A stretch of 64,000 nt of DNA from Streptomyces sp. NBC_00513. Its GTDB lineage: Bacteria > Actinomycetota > Actinomycetes > Streptomycetales > Streptomycetaceae. The notes beneath the pieces are model-generated. The model had not been told where the DNA came from, ran no database searches, and saw only the letters and a list, made by a program, of their open reading frames with translations. The stretch spans positions 2,356,001 to 2,420,000 of the forward strand of contig NZ_CP107845.1 of the NCBI RefSeq assembly GCF_041431415.1, given 5' to 3'. Shown here piece by piece: positions 1 through 8,934 of the stretch (its first letter is position 1; each line of letters starts with the position of its first letter). The translations under genes and the position numbers were made by a program.

Positions 1-1
1 G

Positions 2-406
2 ATCCAGTTGATCCGTACCGGCCCGCCGAAGATGTCCCTCTACTCCCTGAAGCAGATCGACGAGGCGGCCAACGCGGTGGAGTTCTACGTCCACGCGGAG
101 GACGTCCGGCGGGCCCGGCCCGACTGGTCGCCGCGGGCGCTGGACCCCGTGTTCTCGGACTCCCTCTGGTCCCGCCTGGAGAAGCTGGCCCGGCTGACGG
201 GCCGCCGCTCCCCGGTGGGGCTGGTCCTGCGCCGCCCGAACGGCCAGACGACGGTGGCGCACAAGGGCACCCCGGTGGTGACGGTCACGGGCGAGCCGGG
301 CGAACTCACGCTGTTCTGCTTCGGCCGCCAGTCCTCGGCGGCGGTGGAGCTGGACGGTCCGGCGGAGGCCGTCGCGAAGCTGACGACGGCGCAGCTGGGC
401 CTGTAG
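2..406 (+). CDS. C-terminal part of a TIGR03085-like putative metal-binding protein (5' end outside window)
   Basis: The reading frame is open from the first bases of the window to a TAG stop, so the start codon lies upstream and only about 134 C-terminal residues are visible. The remaining sequence resembles the C-terminal half of the TIGR03085 family, actinobacterial proteins related to the DinB/mycothiol-dependent maleylpyruvate isomerase group. The metal-binding helical bundle would lie in the missing part. A TTG at 8 and an ATG at 32 are in frame but are probably internal. The gene converges on the MFS transporter gene with a 72-bp gap. The family assignment is from recall of sequence style, and the biochemical function is unknown. 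Confidence 0.6.
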   Translation: MQLIRTGPPKMSLYSLKQIDEAANAVEFYVHAEDVRRARPDWSPRALDPVFSDSLWSRLEKLARLTGRRSPVGLVLRRPNGQTTVAHKGTPVVTVTGEPGELTLFCFGRQSSAAVELDGPAEAVAKLTTAQLGL

Positions 407-460
407 CGCCCGGCGGGCGTGTGCGGGGCCGCCGGGTCGGCGGAGGGCCCGGGCCCCGGC

Positions 461-484
461 GGTCAGGCGGTCAGGCGGTCAGGC
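461..484. repeat. Three tandem copies of the 8-mer GGTCAGGC across a stop codon
   Basis: GGTCAGGC is repeated three times without interruption. The minus-strand stop codon of the MFS transporter gene (TGA, 479-481) lies in the third copy, and each unit also carries a TCA that reads as TGA in another frame. A unit gain or loss would change only the 3' end of the gene. Confidence 0.8.
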
Positions 485-1681
485 GAAGGCGAGTTCCGCC
501 CTGCGGACCTCGCGGGCCGAGGTGCCGACCACCGCTCCCGCCATGCTCAGCAGGCCGCCGGCCACGAACACCGGGGTGATGCCCCACAGGTCCACCGCCA
601 GGCCGAAAACGGGGTAGGACAGCGGGGCCAGGCCCACCGCCGTGAAGGCCATGACCGAGCTGACCCGGCCCAGGTACGCGGGGTCGGTGGAGGTCTGGAT
701 CAGGGCGACGGCCAGGCCTCCGCAGATTCCGCAGACCAGGCCGGTCAGCAGCGAGACGGCGACCGCGGTCGGCAGGCCGGGGGCCAGGGCGAGGCTGCCG
801 ATGCCGGCCGAGCCGACGATCAGGGTGAGGTTCTGCACCGCGCCCGCGCGGGGGAACCGGGGCACCAGCGTCAGGACCAGGGCGCTGGACGCCGCACCCG
901 CCCCGAAGGCGCCGATGATCCAGCCGACCCCGCCGGCGCCCCAGTCCCGCTCCTCGGCCAGCAGGATCAGCCCCAGGGTGAGCGGCGCGGAGGTGCCGAG
1001 CTGGCTCAGCGCGCCGGACACCGTCAGCGGACCGATCACCGGGTGCCGCCGGATGTAGGCGAGCCCGGACAGCAACTGCCGCCAGGGGGTCTGCCCCGCC
1101 GAGGGGTCCTCGGAGTCCCGCACCGTGGGGGCGATCCGTACGGCCAGCAGCAGCACCAGGGAGAGCCCGAACAGCGCGGCGGCCACGCCGAAGGCGGCTC
1201 CCACGCCGCCCAGGCCGATCGCGAGGCCCGCCACCGGCGGCCCCGCGGTGTGCCCGACGCGTTCGGCGAGGCTGCGCAGCCCCTGGACCCGCACCAGCTG
1301 TCCGGGGCCGGCGATGCGGGGCGGCAGCGCGCCGACCGCCGGCATGAACAGCGCGTCGACGGCCCCGAAGACCAGGGCCACCGTCACCAGGACCCACAGC
1401 CCGGGTGAGGCGAGCGCGACGATCAGGGCGAGCGCGAGGATGACCGCGCAGCGCACGGCGTCGGAGGAGACGACCACGAGCCGGGGCCCGAAGCGGTCGG
1501 CGACCACCCCGCCGCCCAGCATGAGCAGGGCCCTCGGGACGGCGCCGGCCGCCATGACCAGCCCGACCTCGGCCGGCCCGGCCACGTGCGCGGCGGTCCA
1601 GCCGAGGGCGAGGAAGTAGATCGCGTCGCCGATCAGCGAGGCGGCGTAGGCGGCCAGCCAACGCCATGTGTTCCGGTTCAA
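479..1681 (-). CDS. MFS transporter, probable drug/small-molecule exporter
   Basis: The 400-residue protein is almost entirely hydrophobic, with about 12 predicted membrane helices and the short charged loop VADRFGPR after helix 2, which is the usual major facilitator motif A position (D-R-x-G). It should act in the cytoplasmic membrane as a proton-coupled exporter; the substrate cannot be read from the sequence. I chose the TTG at 1681 (LNRNTWRW) because a G-rich stretch lies just upstream and the start sits 17 nt after the hisF stop. The frame stays open further upstream, but only through hisF. It is probably read through from the his operon. Confidence 0.8.
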   Translation of the reverse strand: MNRNTWRWLAAYAASLIGDAIYFLALGWTAAHVAGPAEVGLVMAAGAVPRALLMLGGGVVADRFGPRLVVVSSDAVRCAVILALALIVALASPGLWVLVTVALVFGAVDALFMPAVGALPPRIAGPGQLVRVQGLRSLAERVGHTAGPPVAGLAIGLGGVGAAFGVAAALFGLSLVLLLAVRIAPTVRDSEDPSAGQTPWRQLLSGLAYIRRHPVIGPLTVSGALSQLGTSAPLTLGLILLAEERDWGAGGVGWIIGAFGAGAASSALVLTLVPRFPRAGAVQNLTLIVGSAGIGSLALAPGLPTAVAVSLLTGLVCGICGGLAVALIQTSTDPAYLGRVSSVMAFTAVGLAPLSYPVFGLAVDLWGITPVFVAGGLLSMAGAVVGTSAREVRRAELAFA

Positions 1682-1698
1682 CGCAGCCCCCCGGGGCG

Positions 1699-2454
1699 TC
1701 AGCGCACCGGGTGGCCGGCCCCCCGCAGCGCGTCCTTGACCTGGCCGATGCGCAGGTCGCCGAAGTGGAACACCGACGCGGCGAGTACCGCGTCCGCGCC
1801 GGCCTCGATGGCCGGCGGGAAGTGCTCCAGCCTGCCGGCGCCGCCGGAGGCGATCACCGGGACCGTGACGTGCCTGCGCACGGCCGCGATCATCTCCGTG
1901 TCGTAGCCGTCCTTCGTACCGTCCGCGTCCATGGAGTTCAACAGGATTTCCCCGGCGCCCAGTTCGGCCGCCCGGTGGGCCCATTCCACGGCGTCGATGC
2001 CGGCGCTCCGCCGGCCGCCGTGGGTGGTGACCTCGAAGGAGCCGGAGGCGGTGCGGCGGGCGTCCACGGACAGCACGAGCACCTGCCGACCGAACCGCTC
2101 GGCGATCTCCCGGATCAGCTCGGGGCGGGCGATGGCGGCCGTGTTGACGCCCACCTTGTCGGCGCCCGCCCGCAGCAGTTTGTCGACGTCGTCGGCGGTG
2201 CGCACGCCGCCGCCGACGGTCAGCGGGATGAAGACCTGTTCGGCGGTGCGGCGCACCACGTCGTAGGTGGTCTCGCGGTTGCCGGAGGAAGCGGTGATGT
2301 CGAGGAACGTCAGCTCGTCGGCGCCCTCGGCGTCGTAGAGCTTGGCCATCTCCACCGGGTCGCCGGCGTCGCGCAGATTCTGGAAGTTGACTCCCTTGAC
2401 CACGCGGCCGTTGTCCACGTCCAGGCAGGGGATCACCCGTACGGCGAGGGTCAT
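1699..2454 (-). CDS. hisF: Imidazole glycerol phosphate synthase cyclase subunit HisF
   Basis: HisF is the (beta/alpha)8-barrel cyclase that takes ammonia from HisH and converts PRFAR to imidazole glycerol phosphate and AICAR. The 251-residue length is normal. The two catalytic aspartates are visible: D12 in [12 protein letters not shown] and D131 in VLSVDARR. The phosphate-binding GGGVRT (81-86) and ASGGAG motifs are also present. The ATG overlaps the TGA of the upstream ridA gene by four bases (ATGA), so translation is likely coupled. It is the last histidine gene of the operon. Confidence 0.97.
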   Translation of the reverse strand: MTLAVRVIPCLDVDNGRVVKGVNFQNLRDAGDPVEMAKLYDAEGADELTFLDITASSGNRETTYDVVRRTAEQVFIPLTVGGGVRTADDVDKLLRAGADKVGVNTAAIARPELIREIAERFGRQVLVLSVDARRTASGSFEVTTHGGRRSAGIDAVEWAHRAAELGAGEILLNSMDADGTKDGYDTEMIAAVRRHVTVPVIASGGAGRLEHFPPAIEAGADAVLAASVFHFGDLRIGQVKDALRGAGHPVR

Positions 2455-2846
2455 GCGGAGGCTCCTGAGGGACCGAAGGCTTCGACCTCCACCTCGACGA
2501 CCATGGAGGGGTCGACGAAACCGGAGACGATGATCATGGATGCTGCGGGCCGCACCGCGTCGAACAGCTCCTTGTGGGCGCGGCCGACGTCCTCCACGTC
2601 GCGGGCGTGCGTGAGGTACATGCGGGTGCGCACCACGTGCTCGGGGCCGAGCCCGGCCTGCTCCAGGGCCTTGAAGGCCACGCCGAAGGCCGTGATGGCC
2701 TGGTCGTACGGGCCACCCCCGTCGACGGCGGTGCAGCCGGAGACGAGGACCAGGCCGTTGGGGAGCTGTACGGCGCGCGAGTAGCCGATGACGTCCTCGT
2801 AGGCGCCACCGGAGGAGATGCGTCGTACCTGGTCGGAAGAGCTCAT
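2451..2846 (-). CDS. RidA/YjgF-family reactive intermediate deaminase
   Basis: A 131-residue protein of the RidA (YjgF/YER057c/UK114) family, trimeric enzymes that hydrolyse reactive enamines and imines made by PLP enzymes. The family arginine is in VVRTRMYL, and the C-terminal strand [13 protein letters not shown] matches the subunit core. The ATG at 2846 overlaps the priA stop (ATGA) and its own stop overlaps the hisF start (ATGA), so it is firmly part of the his operon. Its placement between priA and hisF suggests a metabolite clean-up role during histidine synthesis, or for the PLP enzyme HisC. That role is inference. Confidence 0.88.
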   Translation of the reverse strand: MSSSDQVRRISSGGAYEDVIGYSRAVQLPNGLVLVSGCTAVDGGGPYDQAITAFGVAFKALEQAGLGPEHVVRTRMYLTHARDVEDVGRAHKELFDAVRPAASMIIVSGFVDPSMVVEVEVEAFGPSGASA

Positions 2847-3571
2847 GCGGAGACCACCTTCAGGGCTTCTTCCAGGGTGAAGGCCTTGGCGTACAGGGCC
2901 TTGCCGACGATGGCGCCCTCGACGCCCTGCGGGACGAGCGCGGACAGGGCCCGCAGGTCGTCCAGCGAGGAGATGCCGCCGGAGGCCACGACGGGCCGGT
3001 CGGTGGCGGCGCAGACGTTCTTCAGCAGCTCCAGGTTGGGGCCGGTCAGCGTGCCGTCCTTGCCGATGTCGGTGACGACGTAGCGGGCGCAGCCCTCGGA
3101 GTCCAGGCGGGCGAGGGTCTCGTAGAGGTCGCCGCCCTCGCTGGTCCAGCCGCGGCCCTTGAGGGTGGTGCCGCGCACGTCGAGGCCGACCGCGATCCTG
3201 TCGCCGTGCTCGGCGATGGCCTTGGCGGCCCACTCGGGGGTCTCCAGGGCGGCGGTGCCCAGGTTGACGCGGGTGCAGCCGGTGGCGAGGGCCGCGGCGA
3301 GCGAGGCGTCGTCGCGGATGCCGCCGGAGAGTTCGACCTTGACGTCCATGGCGCCGGTGATCTCGGCGACCAGGGCGCGGTTGTCGCCGGTGCCGAAGGC
3401 GGCGTCGAGGTCGACCAGGTGGAGCCACTCGGCGCCGGAGGCCTGCCAGGCGAGGGCCGCCTCCAGCGGGGAGCCGTAGGAGGTCTCGCTGCCGGAGACC
3501 CCGTGGACGAGGCGGACGGCCTGTCCGTCGCGGACGTCGACCGCGGGGAGGAGTTCAAGGGTCTTCGGCAT
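2843..3571 (-). CDS. priA: Bifunctional HisA/TrpF isomerase PriA
   Basis: In actinomycetes that lack a separate trpF, PriA performs the Amadori rearrangement of both ProFAR (histidine) and phosphoribosylanthranilate (tryptophan). The 242-residue beta/alpha barrel shows the acid/base pair D12 ([10 protein letters not shown]) and D168 (VTDIGKDGT). It also shows D131 with the [10 protein letters not shown] loop and the phosphate-binding GGI motifs ([15 protein letters not shown]). The ATG shares one base with the hisH stop (TGATG). Naming it priA rather than hisA follows its close similarity to Streptomyces PriA; dual activity is family knowledge, not something visible here. Confidence 0.95.
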   Translation of the reverse strand: MPKTLELLPAVDVRDGQAVRLVHGVSGSETSYGSPLEAALAWQASGAEWLHLVDLDAAFGTGDNRALVAEITGAMDVKVELSGGIRDDASLAAALATGCTRVNLGTAALETPEWAAKAIAEHGDRIAVGLDVRGTTLKGRGWTSEGGDLYETLARLDSEGCARYVVTDIGKDGTLTGPNLELLKNVCAATDRPVVASGGISSLDDLRALSALVPQGVEGAIVGKALYAKAFTLEEALKVVSA

Positions 3572-4230
3572 CAGAGGGTCTCGATCCAGTTGGTGAGGAG
3601 CCGGGCCCCGGCGTCGCCGGACTTCTCGGGGTGGAACTGGGTGGCCCACAGGGCCCCGTTCTCCACCGCCGCGACGAAGGGCTCGCCGTGGGTGGCCCAG
3701 GTGACCTTGGGGGCGCGGATCAGCGGGTTGGTGACTTCCAGGCTCCAGTCGCGCGCCGCGTACGAGTGGACGAAGTAGAAGCGGGCGTCCGCGTCCAGGC
3801 CGGCGAAGGCCTGGCTGTCGGCCGGCGCGTCGACGGTGTTCCACCCCATGTGCGGGACGACGGGGGCCTTGAGCGGTCCGACCGTACCGGGCCACTCGTC
3901 GAGGCCCTCGGTCTCCACGCCGTGTTCGATGCCGCGCTCGAAGAGGATCTGCATGCCCACGCAGATGCCCATGACGGGGCGGCCGCCGGAGAGCCGGCGG
4001 CCGATGATCCAGTCGCCGCGGGCGTCCTTGAGGCCCCGCATGCAGGCGGCGAAGGCGCCGACGCCGGGGACGAGGAGTCCGTCGGCGTCCATGGCCTTGT
4101 CGTAGTCGCGGGTGATCTCGACGTCGGCGCCGACGCGCGCGAGGGCGCGTTCGGCGGAGCGGACGTTGCCGAAGCCGTAGTCGAAGACGACGACCTTCTT
4201 GGTCGGTCTGGCGGGACCAGCAGCGCTCAT
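3571..4230 (-). CDS. hisH: Imidazole glycerol phosphate synthase glutaminase subunit HisH
   Basis: Class I glutamine amidotransferase that supplies ammonia to HisF. The catalytic triad is recognisable: C90 in MGICVGMQ, H200 and E202 in TQFHPEKSG. It is 219 residues, with a short extended N-terminus. The ATG is preceded by a strong ribosome-binding site (AAGGAGG, about 6 nt away). This is the gene just downstream of the inserted TnpB element, whose coding strand is opposite, so hisH either depends on read-through across about 1.36 kb of element or on a new promoter between 4246 and 4394. Confidence 0.97.
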   Translation of the reverse strand: MSAAGPARPTKKVVVFDYGFGNVRSAERALARVGADVEITRDYDKAMDADGLLVPGVGAFAACMRGLKDARGDWIIGRRLSGGRPVMGICVGMQILFERGIEHGVETEGLDEWPGTVGPLKAPVVPHMGWNTVDAPADSQAFAGLDADARFYFVHSYAARDWSLEVTNPLIRAPKVTWATHGEPFVAAVENGALWATQFHPEKSGDAGARLLTNWIETL

Positions 4231-4394
4231 CCCAAACCTCCTTGCGTGAAAACTCCCGGCTGCAGCCAGGTAGGAAACGCGTCCACGGCTCGGGACCGCG
4301 CCCAGGCGCGGTGCCGCTGCGTGAAGCCGTGACCTGTACTTGTGTTCGGATCGTGACCGCCCCTAGCGTCCGGGGCGTGGGAACTTCTTCTCTG

Positions 4395-5594
4395 GTGAAG
4401 CGGGCGTTCAAGTACCGCTTCTATCCGACCGACGCGCAGGCGGCCGGGCTGTCGCGGACGTTCGGGTGTGTACGGAAGGTCTACAACCTGGCTCTGGCCG
4501 CCCGCGCGGATGCCTGGACCCGCCAGGAGCGTATGGGGTACGGACAGACGTCGGCGCTGCTCACGACGTGGAAGCGGACCGAGGAGCTGGCGTACCTGGC
4601 CGAGGTCTCCTCGGTGCCGTTGCAGCAGGCACTGCGGCATCTGCAGAGTGCGTTCGCGGGGTTTTGGGGAAAGCGGGCGAAGTACCCCCGCTTCAAGTCG
4701 AAGCGGAAGTCCCGGGCCTCGGCCGAGTACACGCGCAGTGCGTTCCGCTACGCCGACGGTCACCTGACGCTCGCGAAGATGGCCGAGCCGTTGGACATCG
4801 TGTGGTCGCGCCCCCTCCCGGCTGGGGCGGCACCGAGCACCGTGACGGTCTCCCGGGACAGTGCCGGGCGCTGGTTCGTGTCCCTGTTGTGCGAGGACAC
4901 CCCTGCCCCGATGCCCGCCACCACGAATGCGGTGGGCATCGACGTCGGACTGACCGTACTGGCCACCCTCTCGACCGGCGAGAAGATCCCCAATCCCCGA
5001 CATGAGCGCAGGGAACGCGACCGGCTGGCGCGTGCACAAAGGGCGCTGGCCCGGAAGGAGATGGGAAGCAAGAACCGAGCCAAGGCCCGCACCCGCGTGG
5101 CCAGGATCCACGCCCTCATTGCCGATCGCCGCCGGGATCATCTGCACAAACTGACGACTCGACTCGTGCGCGAAAACCAAACGCTCGTGATCGAGGACCT
5201 CACCGTCAAGAACTTGCTGAGGAATCACACGCTCGCCCGGGCCGTCAGCGATGCGGGCTGGCGTGAGCTGCGCTCCATGCTGGAGTACAAGGCGGCCTGG
5301 TACGGACGGGTGCTGGTCACCACCGACCGGTGGTTCCCCAGCACACGCCTGTGCTCGGTCTGCGGGACCTCGGCCGACACGATGCCCCTGCACGTCCGCG
5401 AGTGGACGTGCGAGAACTGCGGAACGACCCACGACCGGGACGGGAACGCCGCGATCAATCTTCTGGCCGCCGGGCTGGCGGTCGCTGCCTGTGGAGCGGG
5501 TGTAAGACCTCATCGGGAGTCCTCCTCTCGGTTGGGGCGGTCCGTGGTGAAACAGGAAACCCCACCCGTGAGGGTGGGACTCCCCTCCTCTTAG
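4395..5594 (+). CDS. tnpB: TnpB family RNA-guided endonuclease (OrfB of IS605/IS1341 type)
   Basis: TnpB proteins are RNA-guided DNA nucleases, ancestors of Cas12, that keep IS200/IS605 elements in place. The 399-residue protein has the N-terminal helical domain ([11 protein letters not shown]) and a split RuvC domain with all acidic residues present: D183 ([10 protein letters not shown]), E267 ([10 protein letters not shown]) and D347/D349 ([11 protein letters not shown]). A zinc ribbon has two CxxC pairs (C320/C323 and C339/C342). I chose the GTG at 4395; the frame is open further upstream, but those residues do not look like TnpB. The gene is full length and looks active, while its tail ([13 protein letters not shown]) overlaps the likely guide-RNA region. 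It runs antisense to the his operon. Confidence 0.92.
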   Translation: MKRAFKYRFYPTDAQAAGLSRTFGCVRKVYNLALAARADAWTRQERMGYGQTSALLTTWKRTEELAYLAEVSSVPLQQALRHLQSAFAGFWGKRAKYPRFKSKRKSRASAEYTRSAFRYADGHLTLAKMAEPLDIVWSRPLPAGAAPSTVTVSRDSAGRWFVSLLCEDTPAPMPATTNAVGIDVGLTVLATLSTGEKIPNPRHERRERDRLARAQRALARKEMGSKNRAKARTRVARIHALIADRRRDHLHKLTTRLVRENQTLVIEDLTVKNLLRNHTLARAVSDAGWRELRSMLEYKAAWYGRVLVTTDRWFPSTRLCSVCGTSADTMPLHVREWTCENCGTTHDRDGNAAINLLAAGLAVAACGAGVRPHRESSSRLGRSVVKQETPPVRVGLPSS

Positions 5595-5610
5595 GGAGGG
5601 AAGGAGGTCA
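5440..5610 (+). ncRNA. Candidate TnpB guide RNA (reRNA/omega RNA) region
   Basis: In this family the guide RNA overlaps the 3' end of tnpB and runs to the right end of the element, with the guide taken from the sequence just outside it. Here the zone holds a strong GC hairpin at 5561-5578 and an imperfect one at about 5581-5601, just before the likely right end near 5607-5610. The predicted guide would begin near 5611 inside the last codons of the small membrane-protein gene. The boundaries are inferred, not observed. Confidence 0.4.
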
Positions 5611-5775
5611 ATCCCAAATTCCTTGGATCCGCAGGACTCCGGCGGCGAGACACATCGCGGAGCCGATGGCGAGCAGGACGACCAGCGACAGGGGCATCTT
5701 CTGCTTGTGGAAGGAGTAGACGCCACCGGCGAGGAAGAGGCCGACGACGATCAGGATGGTGTTGAGGCCGGTCAC
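5608..5775 (-). CDS. 55-residue two-helix membrane protein in the his operon
   Basis: A very small protein with two hydrophobic segments (about residues 4-20 and 28-46) joined by a short basic loop (YSFHKQKM). It is probably a hairpin in the cytoplasmic membrane. The GTG start at 5775 is two bases after the hisB stop, with no good ribosome-binding site, so it is probably translated by coupling to hisB. A longer frame upstream runs through hisB and is not used. I do not recognise a named family; I recall a similar small membrane protein at this site in other Streptomyces. The stop codon (5608-5610) lies at or inside the edge of the TnpB element, so the C-terminus may have been altered by insertion. 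Confidence 0.75.
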   Translation of the reverse strand: MTGLNTILIVVGLFLAGGVYSFHKQKMPLSLVVLLAIGSAMCLAAGVLRIQGIWD

Positions 5776-5777
5776 GG

Positions 5778-6371
5778 TTAGAGGGCGCCCTTCGTGGAGG
5801 GCAGGATCCCGGCGGCGCGCGGGTCGAACTCGGCCGCGTAGCGCAGGGCGCGGGCCAGCGCCTTGAACTGGCACTCCACGATGTGGTGGGCGTTGCGCCC
5901 GTACGGGACGTGGATGTGCAGGGCGATCTGGGCCTGCGCGACGAAGGACTCGAAGATGTGCCGGGTCATCGTCGTGTCGTAGGTGCCGATCATCGGCGCC
6001 ATGTTCTCGGGCTCGGTGTGCACGAGGTAGGGGCGGCCGGACAGGTCGACGGTCACCTGGGCGAGCGACTCGTCCAGCGGGACGGTGCAGTTGCCGAAGC
6101 GGTAGATGCCCACCTTGTCGCCGAGGGCCTGCTTGAAGGCGGCGCCGAGCGCGAGGGCGCTGTCCTCGATGGTGTGGTGGCTGTCGATGTGCAGGTCGCC
6201 CTCGGTCTTGACGGTGAGGTCGAAGAGGCCGTGGCGGCCGAGCTGGTCGAGCATGTGGTCGTAGAAGCCCACGCCCGTCGAGACGTCGACCTTGCCGGTG
6301 CCGTCGAGGTTTATCTCGACGACGACCGAGGTCTCCTTCGTGGTCCGTTCGACCCGTCCGATGCGGCTCAT
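5778..6371 (-). CDS. hisB: Imidazoleglycerol-phosphate dehydratase HisB
   Basis: This enzyme dehydrates imidazole glycerol phosphate to imidazole acetol phosphate using two manganese ions. At 197 residues it is the monofunctional form, with no phosphatase domain. The metal-binding signatures HHTIED (65-70) and HHIVE (162-166) and the substrate segment [12 protein letters not shown] are present. The ATG overlaps the hisC stop by four bases (ATGA). Confidence 0.98.
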   Translation of the reverse strand: MSRIGRVERTTKETSVVVEINLDGTGKVDVSTGVGFYDHMLDQLGRHGLFDLTVKTEGDLHIDSHHTIEDSALALGAAFKQALGDKVGIYRFGNCTVPLDESLAQVTVDLSGRPYLVHTEPENMAPMIGTYDTTMTRHIFESFVAQAQIALHIHVPYGRNAHHIVECQFKALARALRYAAEFDPRAAGILPSTKGAL

Positions 6372-7489
6372 GCGTGCTGCTCCTTCTTCAGTGCGCGAAC
6401 CGCTTCCAGGAACGCGTCGTTCTCGGCCGGGGTGCCCGCGGTGACCCGCAGCCATCCCGGCACGCCGTTGTCCCGGACCAGGACGCCCTGGTCGAGGATC
6501 TTTTCCCAAGCGGTGTGGGAGTCGTCGAACTTCCCGAACTGGATGAAGTTCGCGTCGGACTCGGTGACCTCGAAGCCGATGGCCCGCAGCTCCTCGACGA
6601 GGCGGTCGCGCTCGGCCTTGAGCTGCTCCACGTAGCCGAGGAGGGTGTCGGTGTGCTCCAGCGCGGCCAGCGCGGTCGCCTGGGTGACGGCCGACAGGTG
6701 GTACGGCAGGCGTACGAGCTGCACGGCGTCGACCACGGCGGGGTGCGCGGCCAGGTAGCCCAGGCGCAGCCCGGCGGCGCCGAAGGCCTTGGACATGGTC
6801 CGGGAGACCACCAGGCACGGGCGGCCCTCGATGAGCGGCAGGAGCGAGTCGTGGTGGCTGAACTCCACGTACGCCTCGTCGACGACGACGAGGGAGGCCG
6901 AACCTCGATCGGCACGCGCGGCCTGGGCGGCCTCGTACAGGGCGAGGACCGTCTCGGCTCCGACGGCGGTGCCCGTGGGGTTGTTGGGCGAGGTGATGAA
7001 GACGACGTCCGGCGCGTGCTCGGCGATGGCCCGCTCCGCCGCCTCCGCGTCGATGGTGAAGTCGTCCCGGCGCGGGCCGGAGATCCACCCGGTGCCGGTG
7101 CCGCGGGCGATCAGCGCGTGCATGGAGTACGAGGGCTCGAAGCCCATCGCGGTGCGGCCGGGGCCGCCGAAGGCCTGGAGGAGCTGTTGGAGGACCTCGT
7201 TGGATCCGTTGGCGGCCCAGACGTTCTCGCGCGCGACGGGGTGCTTGCCGGTACGGGTGAGGTACGCGGCCAGCTCGGTCCGCAGCTCGATCGCGTCCCG
7301 GTCGGGGTAGCGGTTGAGGGTGCGGGCGGCTTCGGCCACGCGTTCGGCGATCCGCCGCACCAGCTCCTCGGGGAGCTCGTACGGGTTCTCGTTGGTGTTC
7401 AGCTGGACGGGCACGTCGAGCTGCGGGGCGCCGTAGGGGGACTTGCCGCGCAGCTCGTCGCGGATGGGGAGGTCGTCGATGCCGGTCAT
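6368..7489 (-). CDS. hisC: Histidinol-phosphate aminotransferase HisC
   Basis: PLP-dependent class I/II aminotransferase that converts imidazole acetol phosphate to histidinol phosphate with glutamate. It has 373 residues. The Schiff-base lysine is K234 in [23 protein letters not shown] (31-36) and TSPNNPTG (166-173) are the usual substrate and cofactor segments, and VVDEAY holds the PLP-binding aspartate. The ATG at 7489 overlaps the hisD stop (ATGA); an in-frame ATG eight codons upstream is less likely. Confidence 0.97.
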   Translation of the reverse strand: MTGIDDLPIRDELRGKSPYGAPQLDVPVQLNTNENPYELPEELVRRIAERVAEAARTLNRYPDRDAIELRTELAAYLTRTGKHPVARENVWAANGSNEVLQQLLQAFGGPGRTAMGFEPSYSMHALIARGTGTGWISGPRRDDFTIDAEAAERAIAEHAPDVVFITSPNNPTGTAVGAETVLALYEAAQAARADRGSASLVVVDEAYVEFSHHDSLLPLIEGRPCLVVSRTMSKAFGAAGLRLGYLAAHPAVVDAVQLVRLPYHLSAVTQATALAALEHTDTLLGYVEQLKAERDRLVEELRAIGFEVTESDANFIQFGKFDDSHTAWEKILDQGVLVRDNGVPGWLRVTAGTPAENDAFLEAVRALKKEQHA

Positions 7490-8808
7490 GCCTGGGGGAC
7501 CTTCCATCCGAAGCGCGCCTTGAGGGCCGCGCCGTGCGCGGGCAGGTCCTCGGCCTCGGCGAGCGTCACCACGTGGTGGGTGACCTCGGCGAGGGCGTCC
7601 CGCGTGTAGTCGACGATGTGGATGCCGCGCAGGAAGGACTGCACGGACAGGCCGGAGGAGTGGCAGGCGCAGCCGCCGGTGGGCAGCACGTGGTTCGAGC
7701 CCGCGCAGTAGTCGCCGAGGGAGACCGGGGCCCAGGGGCCGACGAAGATCGCGCCGGCGTTGCGGACCCGGGCGGCCCAGGCGGCCGCGTCGGCGGTCTG
7801 GATCTCCAGGTGCTCGGCGCCGTACGCGTCGACGACCTTGAGGCCGTCCTCCAGGCTGTCCACCAGGACGATCGCGGACTGCCGGCCGGCGAGCGCGGGC
7901 TTGATCCGGTCCTCGACGTGCTTGGTGGCGGCGACCTGCGGCTCCAGCTCCCGTTCCACGGCGTCCGCGAGCTCGACGGAGTCCGTGACGAGGACGGCGG
8001 CGGCCAGCGGGTCGTGCTCGGCCTGGCTGATCAGGTCGGCGGCGACGTGCACCGGGTCGGCCGTGGAGTCCGCGAGGACGGCGATCTCGGTGGGGCCGGC
8101 CTCGGTGTCGATGCCGATCTTCCCGGTGAAGTAGCGCTTGGCGGCGGCGACCCAGATGTTGCCGGGGCCGGTCACCATGTTCGCCGGGGCGCACTCGTCC
8201 GTGCCGTACGCGAACATCGCGACGGCCTGGGCGCCACCGGCCGCGTACACCTCGTCCACGCCGAGCAGCGCGCAGGCGGCGAGGATCGTGGGGTGCGGCA
8301 GACCGTCGAATTCTTTTTGCGGCGGGGACGCGAGCGCGATGGACTCGACGCCCGCCTCCTGGGCCGGCACCACGTTCATCACGACGGAGGACGGGTACAC
8401 CGAGCGGCCGCCGGGCGCGTATAGGCCCACCCGCTCGACCGGAACCCACTTCTCGGTCACAGTTCCGCCGGGGACCACCTGGGTGGTGTGCTCGCCGCGG
8501 CGCTGGTTGCGGTGCACGATCCGGGCGCGCCGGATGGACTCCTCCAGGGCGGCGCGCACGGCCGGGTCCAGCTGCTCCAGGGCGGCCTTGAGGGCCTGCG
8601 CGGGCACCCGGACCTGCGAGAGCTCGACCCCGTCGAACTTCCGCGCGTAGTCGATCAGCGCCGCCGTGCCACGATGATGGACGTCCTCGCAGATGGGCCG
8701 CACCTTGTCCAGGGCGGCTTCCACGTCGAACTCGGCACGGGGCAGCAGATCGCGCAGGGCGCCACCCTCGGGGAGGGTGTCACCGCGCAGGTCGATACGA
8801 GAGATCAC
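7486..8808 (-). CDS. hisD: Histidinol dehydrogenase HisD
   Basis: Zinc enzyme that oxidises histidinol to histidine in two NAD-dependent steps, the last reactions of the pathway. It has 440 residues, which is normal. Family segments include [26 protein letters not shown] and [13 protein letters not shown] [15 protein letters not shown], and the histidine pair in SNHVLPTGG. The GTG start at 8808 follows a weak ribosome-binding site (GGCAGG). It is the first gene of the operon and is transcribed away from the gene at 8935, so the his promoter must be in 8809-8934. Confidence 0.97.
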   Translation of the reverse strand: MISRIDLRGDTLPEGGALRDLLPRAEFDVEAALDKVRPICEDVHHRGTAALIDYARKFDGVELSQVRVPAQALKAALEQLDPAVRAALEESIRRARIVHRNQRRGEHTTQVVPGGTVTEKWVPVERVGLYAPGGRSVYPSSVVMNVVPAQEAGVESIALASPPQKEFDGLPHPTILAACALLGVDEVYAAGGAQAVAMFAYGTDECAPANMVTGPGNIWVAAAKRYFTGKIGIDTEAGPTEIAVLADSTADPVHVAADLISQAEHDPLAAAVLVTDSVELADAVERELEPQVAATKHVEDRIKPALAGRQSAIVLVDSLEDGLKVVDAYGAEHLEIQTADAAAWAARVRNAGAIFVGPWAPVSLGDYCAGSNHVLPTGGCACHSSGLSVQSFLRGIHIVDYTRDALAEVTHHVVTLAEAEDLPAHGAALKARFGWKVPQA

Positions 8809-8848
8809 CTGCCAATTCTCTCAGACCGTTTCCCGGCACCGTTCGCCC

Positions 8849-8865
8849 GTATCACTGGCTGATAC
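8849..8865. promoter_or_regulatory. Palindrome GTATCA-N5-TGATAC between hisD and its divergent neighbour
   Basis: A perfect 6-bp inverted repeat with a 5-bp spacer lies in the 126-bp region from which hisD and the gene at 8935 diverge. Its size and placement suit a dimeric repressor site. No regulator is assigned. Confidence 0.4.
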
Positions 8866-8934
8866 ACGCCCCGGACGTCACCGCCGCCCCTTAGCGTTCC
8901 CCTGGGTGTGACGGACGAGCGGAGGGGGACCGCC

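Larger units (their letters stand above)
4246..5610 (+). mobile_element. IS200/IS605-type TnpB-only element inserted in the his operon (ends approximate)
   Basis: An intact TnpB gene with flanking non-coding DNA lies antisense between the 55-residue membrane-protein gene and hisH, a position where neighbouring his genes otherwise overlap or nearly touch. The left flank has a 7-bp-stem hairpin (4296-4311). The right flank has a hairpin (5561-5578, stem CCCACCC, loop GTGA), followed by a second imperfect pyrimidine/purine hairpin (about 5581-5601). Hairpin ends and the lack of inverted terminal repeats suit this family. No TnpA is present, so it would need TnpA in trans. The outer edges carry matching ATCCCAAA sequences (4229-4236 and 5611-5618). 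The exact ends are inferred. Confidence 0.8.

Noticed and set aside
471..1667. Arg-rich minus-strand frame within the MFS gene
   Set aside because: Out-of-frame translation of the transporter gene.
4242..4394. Upstream extension of tnpB to the start of the open frame
   Set aside because: Residues before the GTG at 4395 do not resemble TnpB and would overlap the left end of the element.
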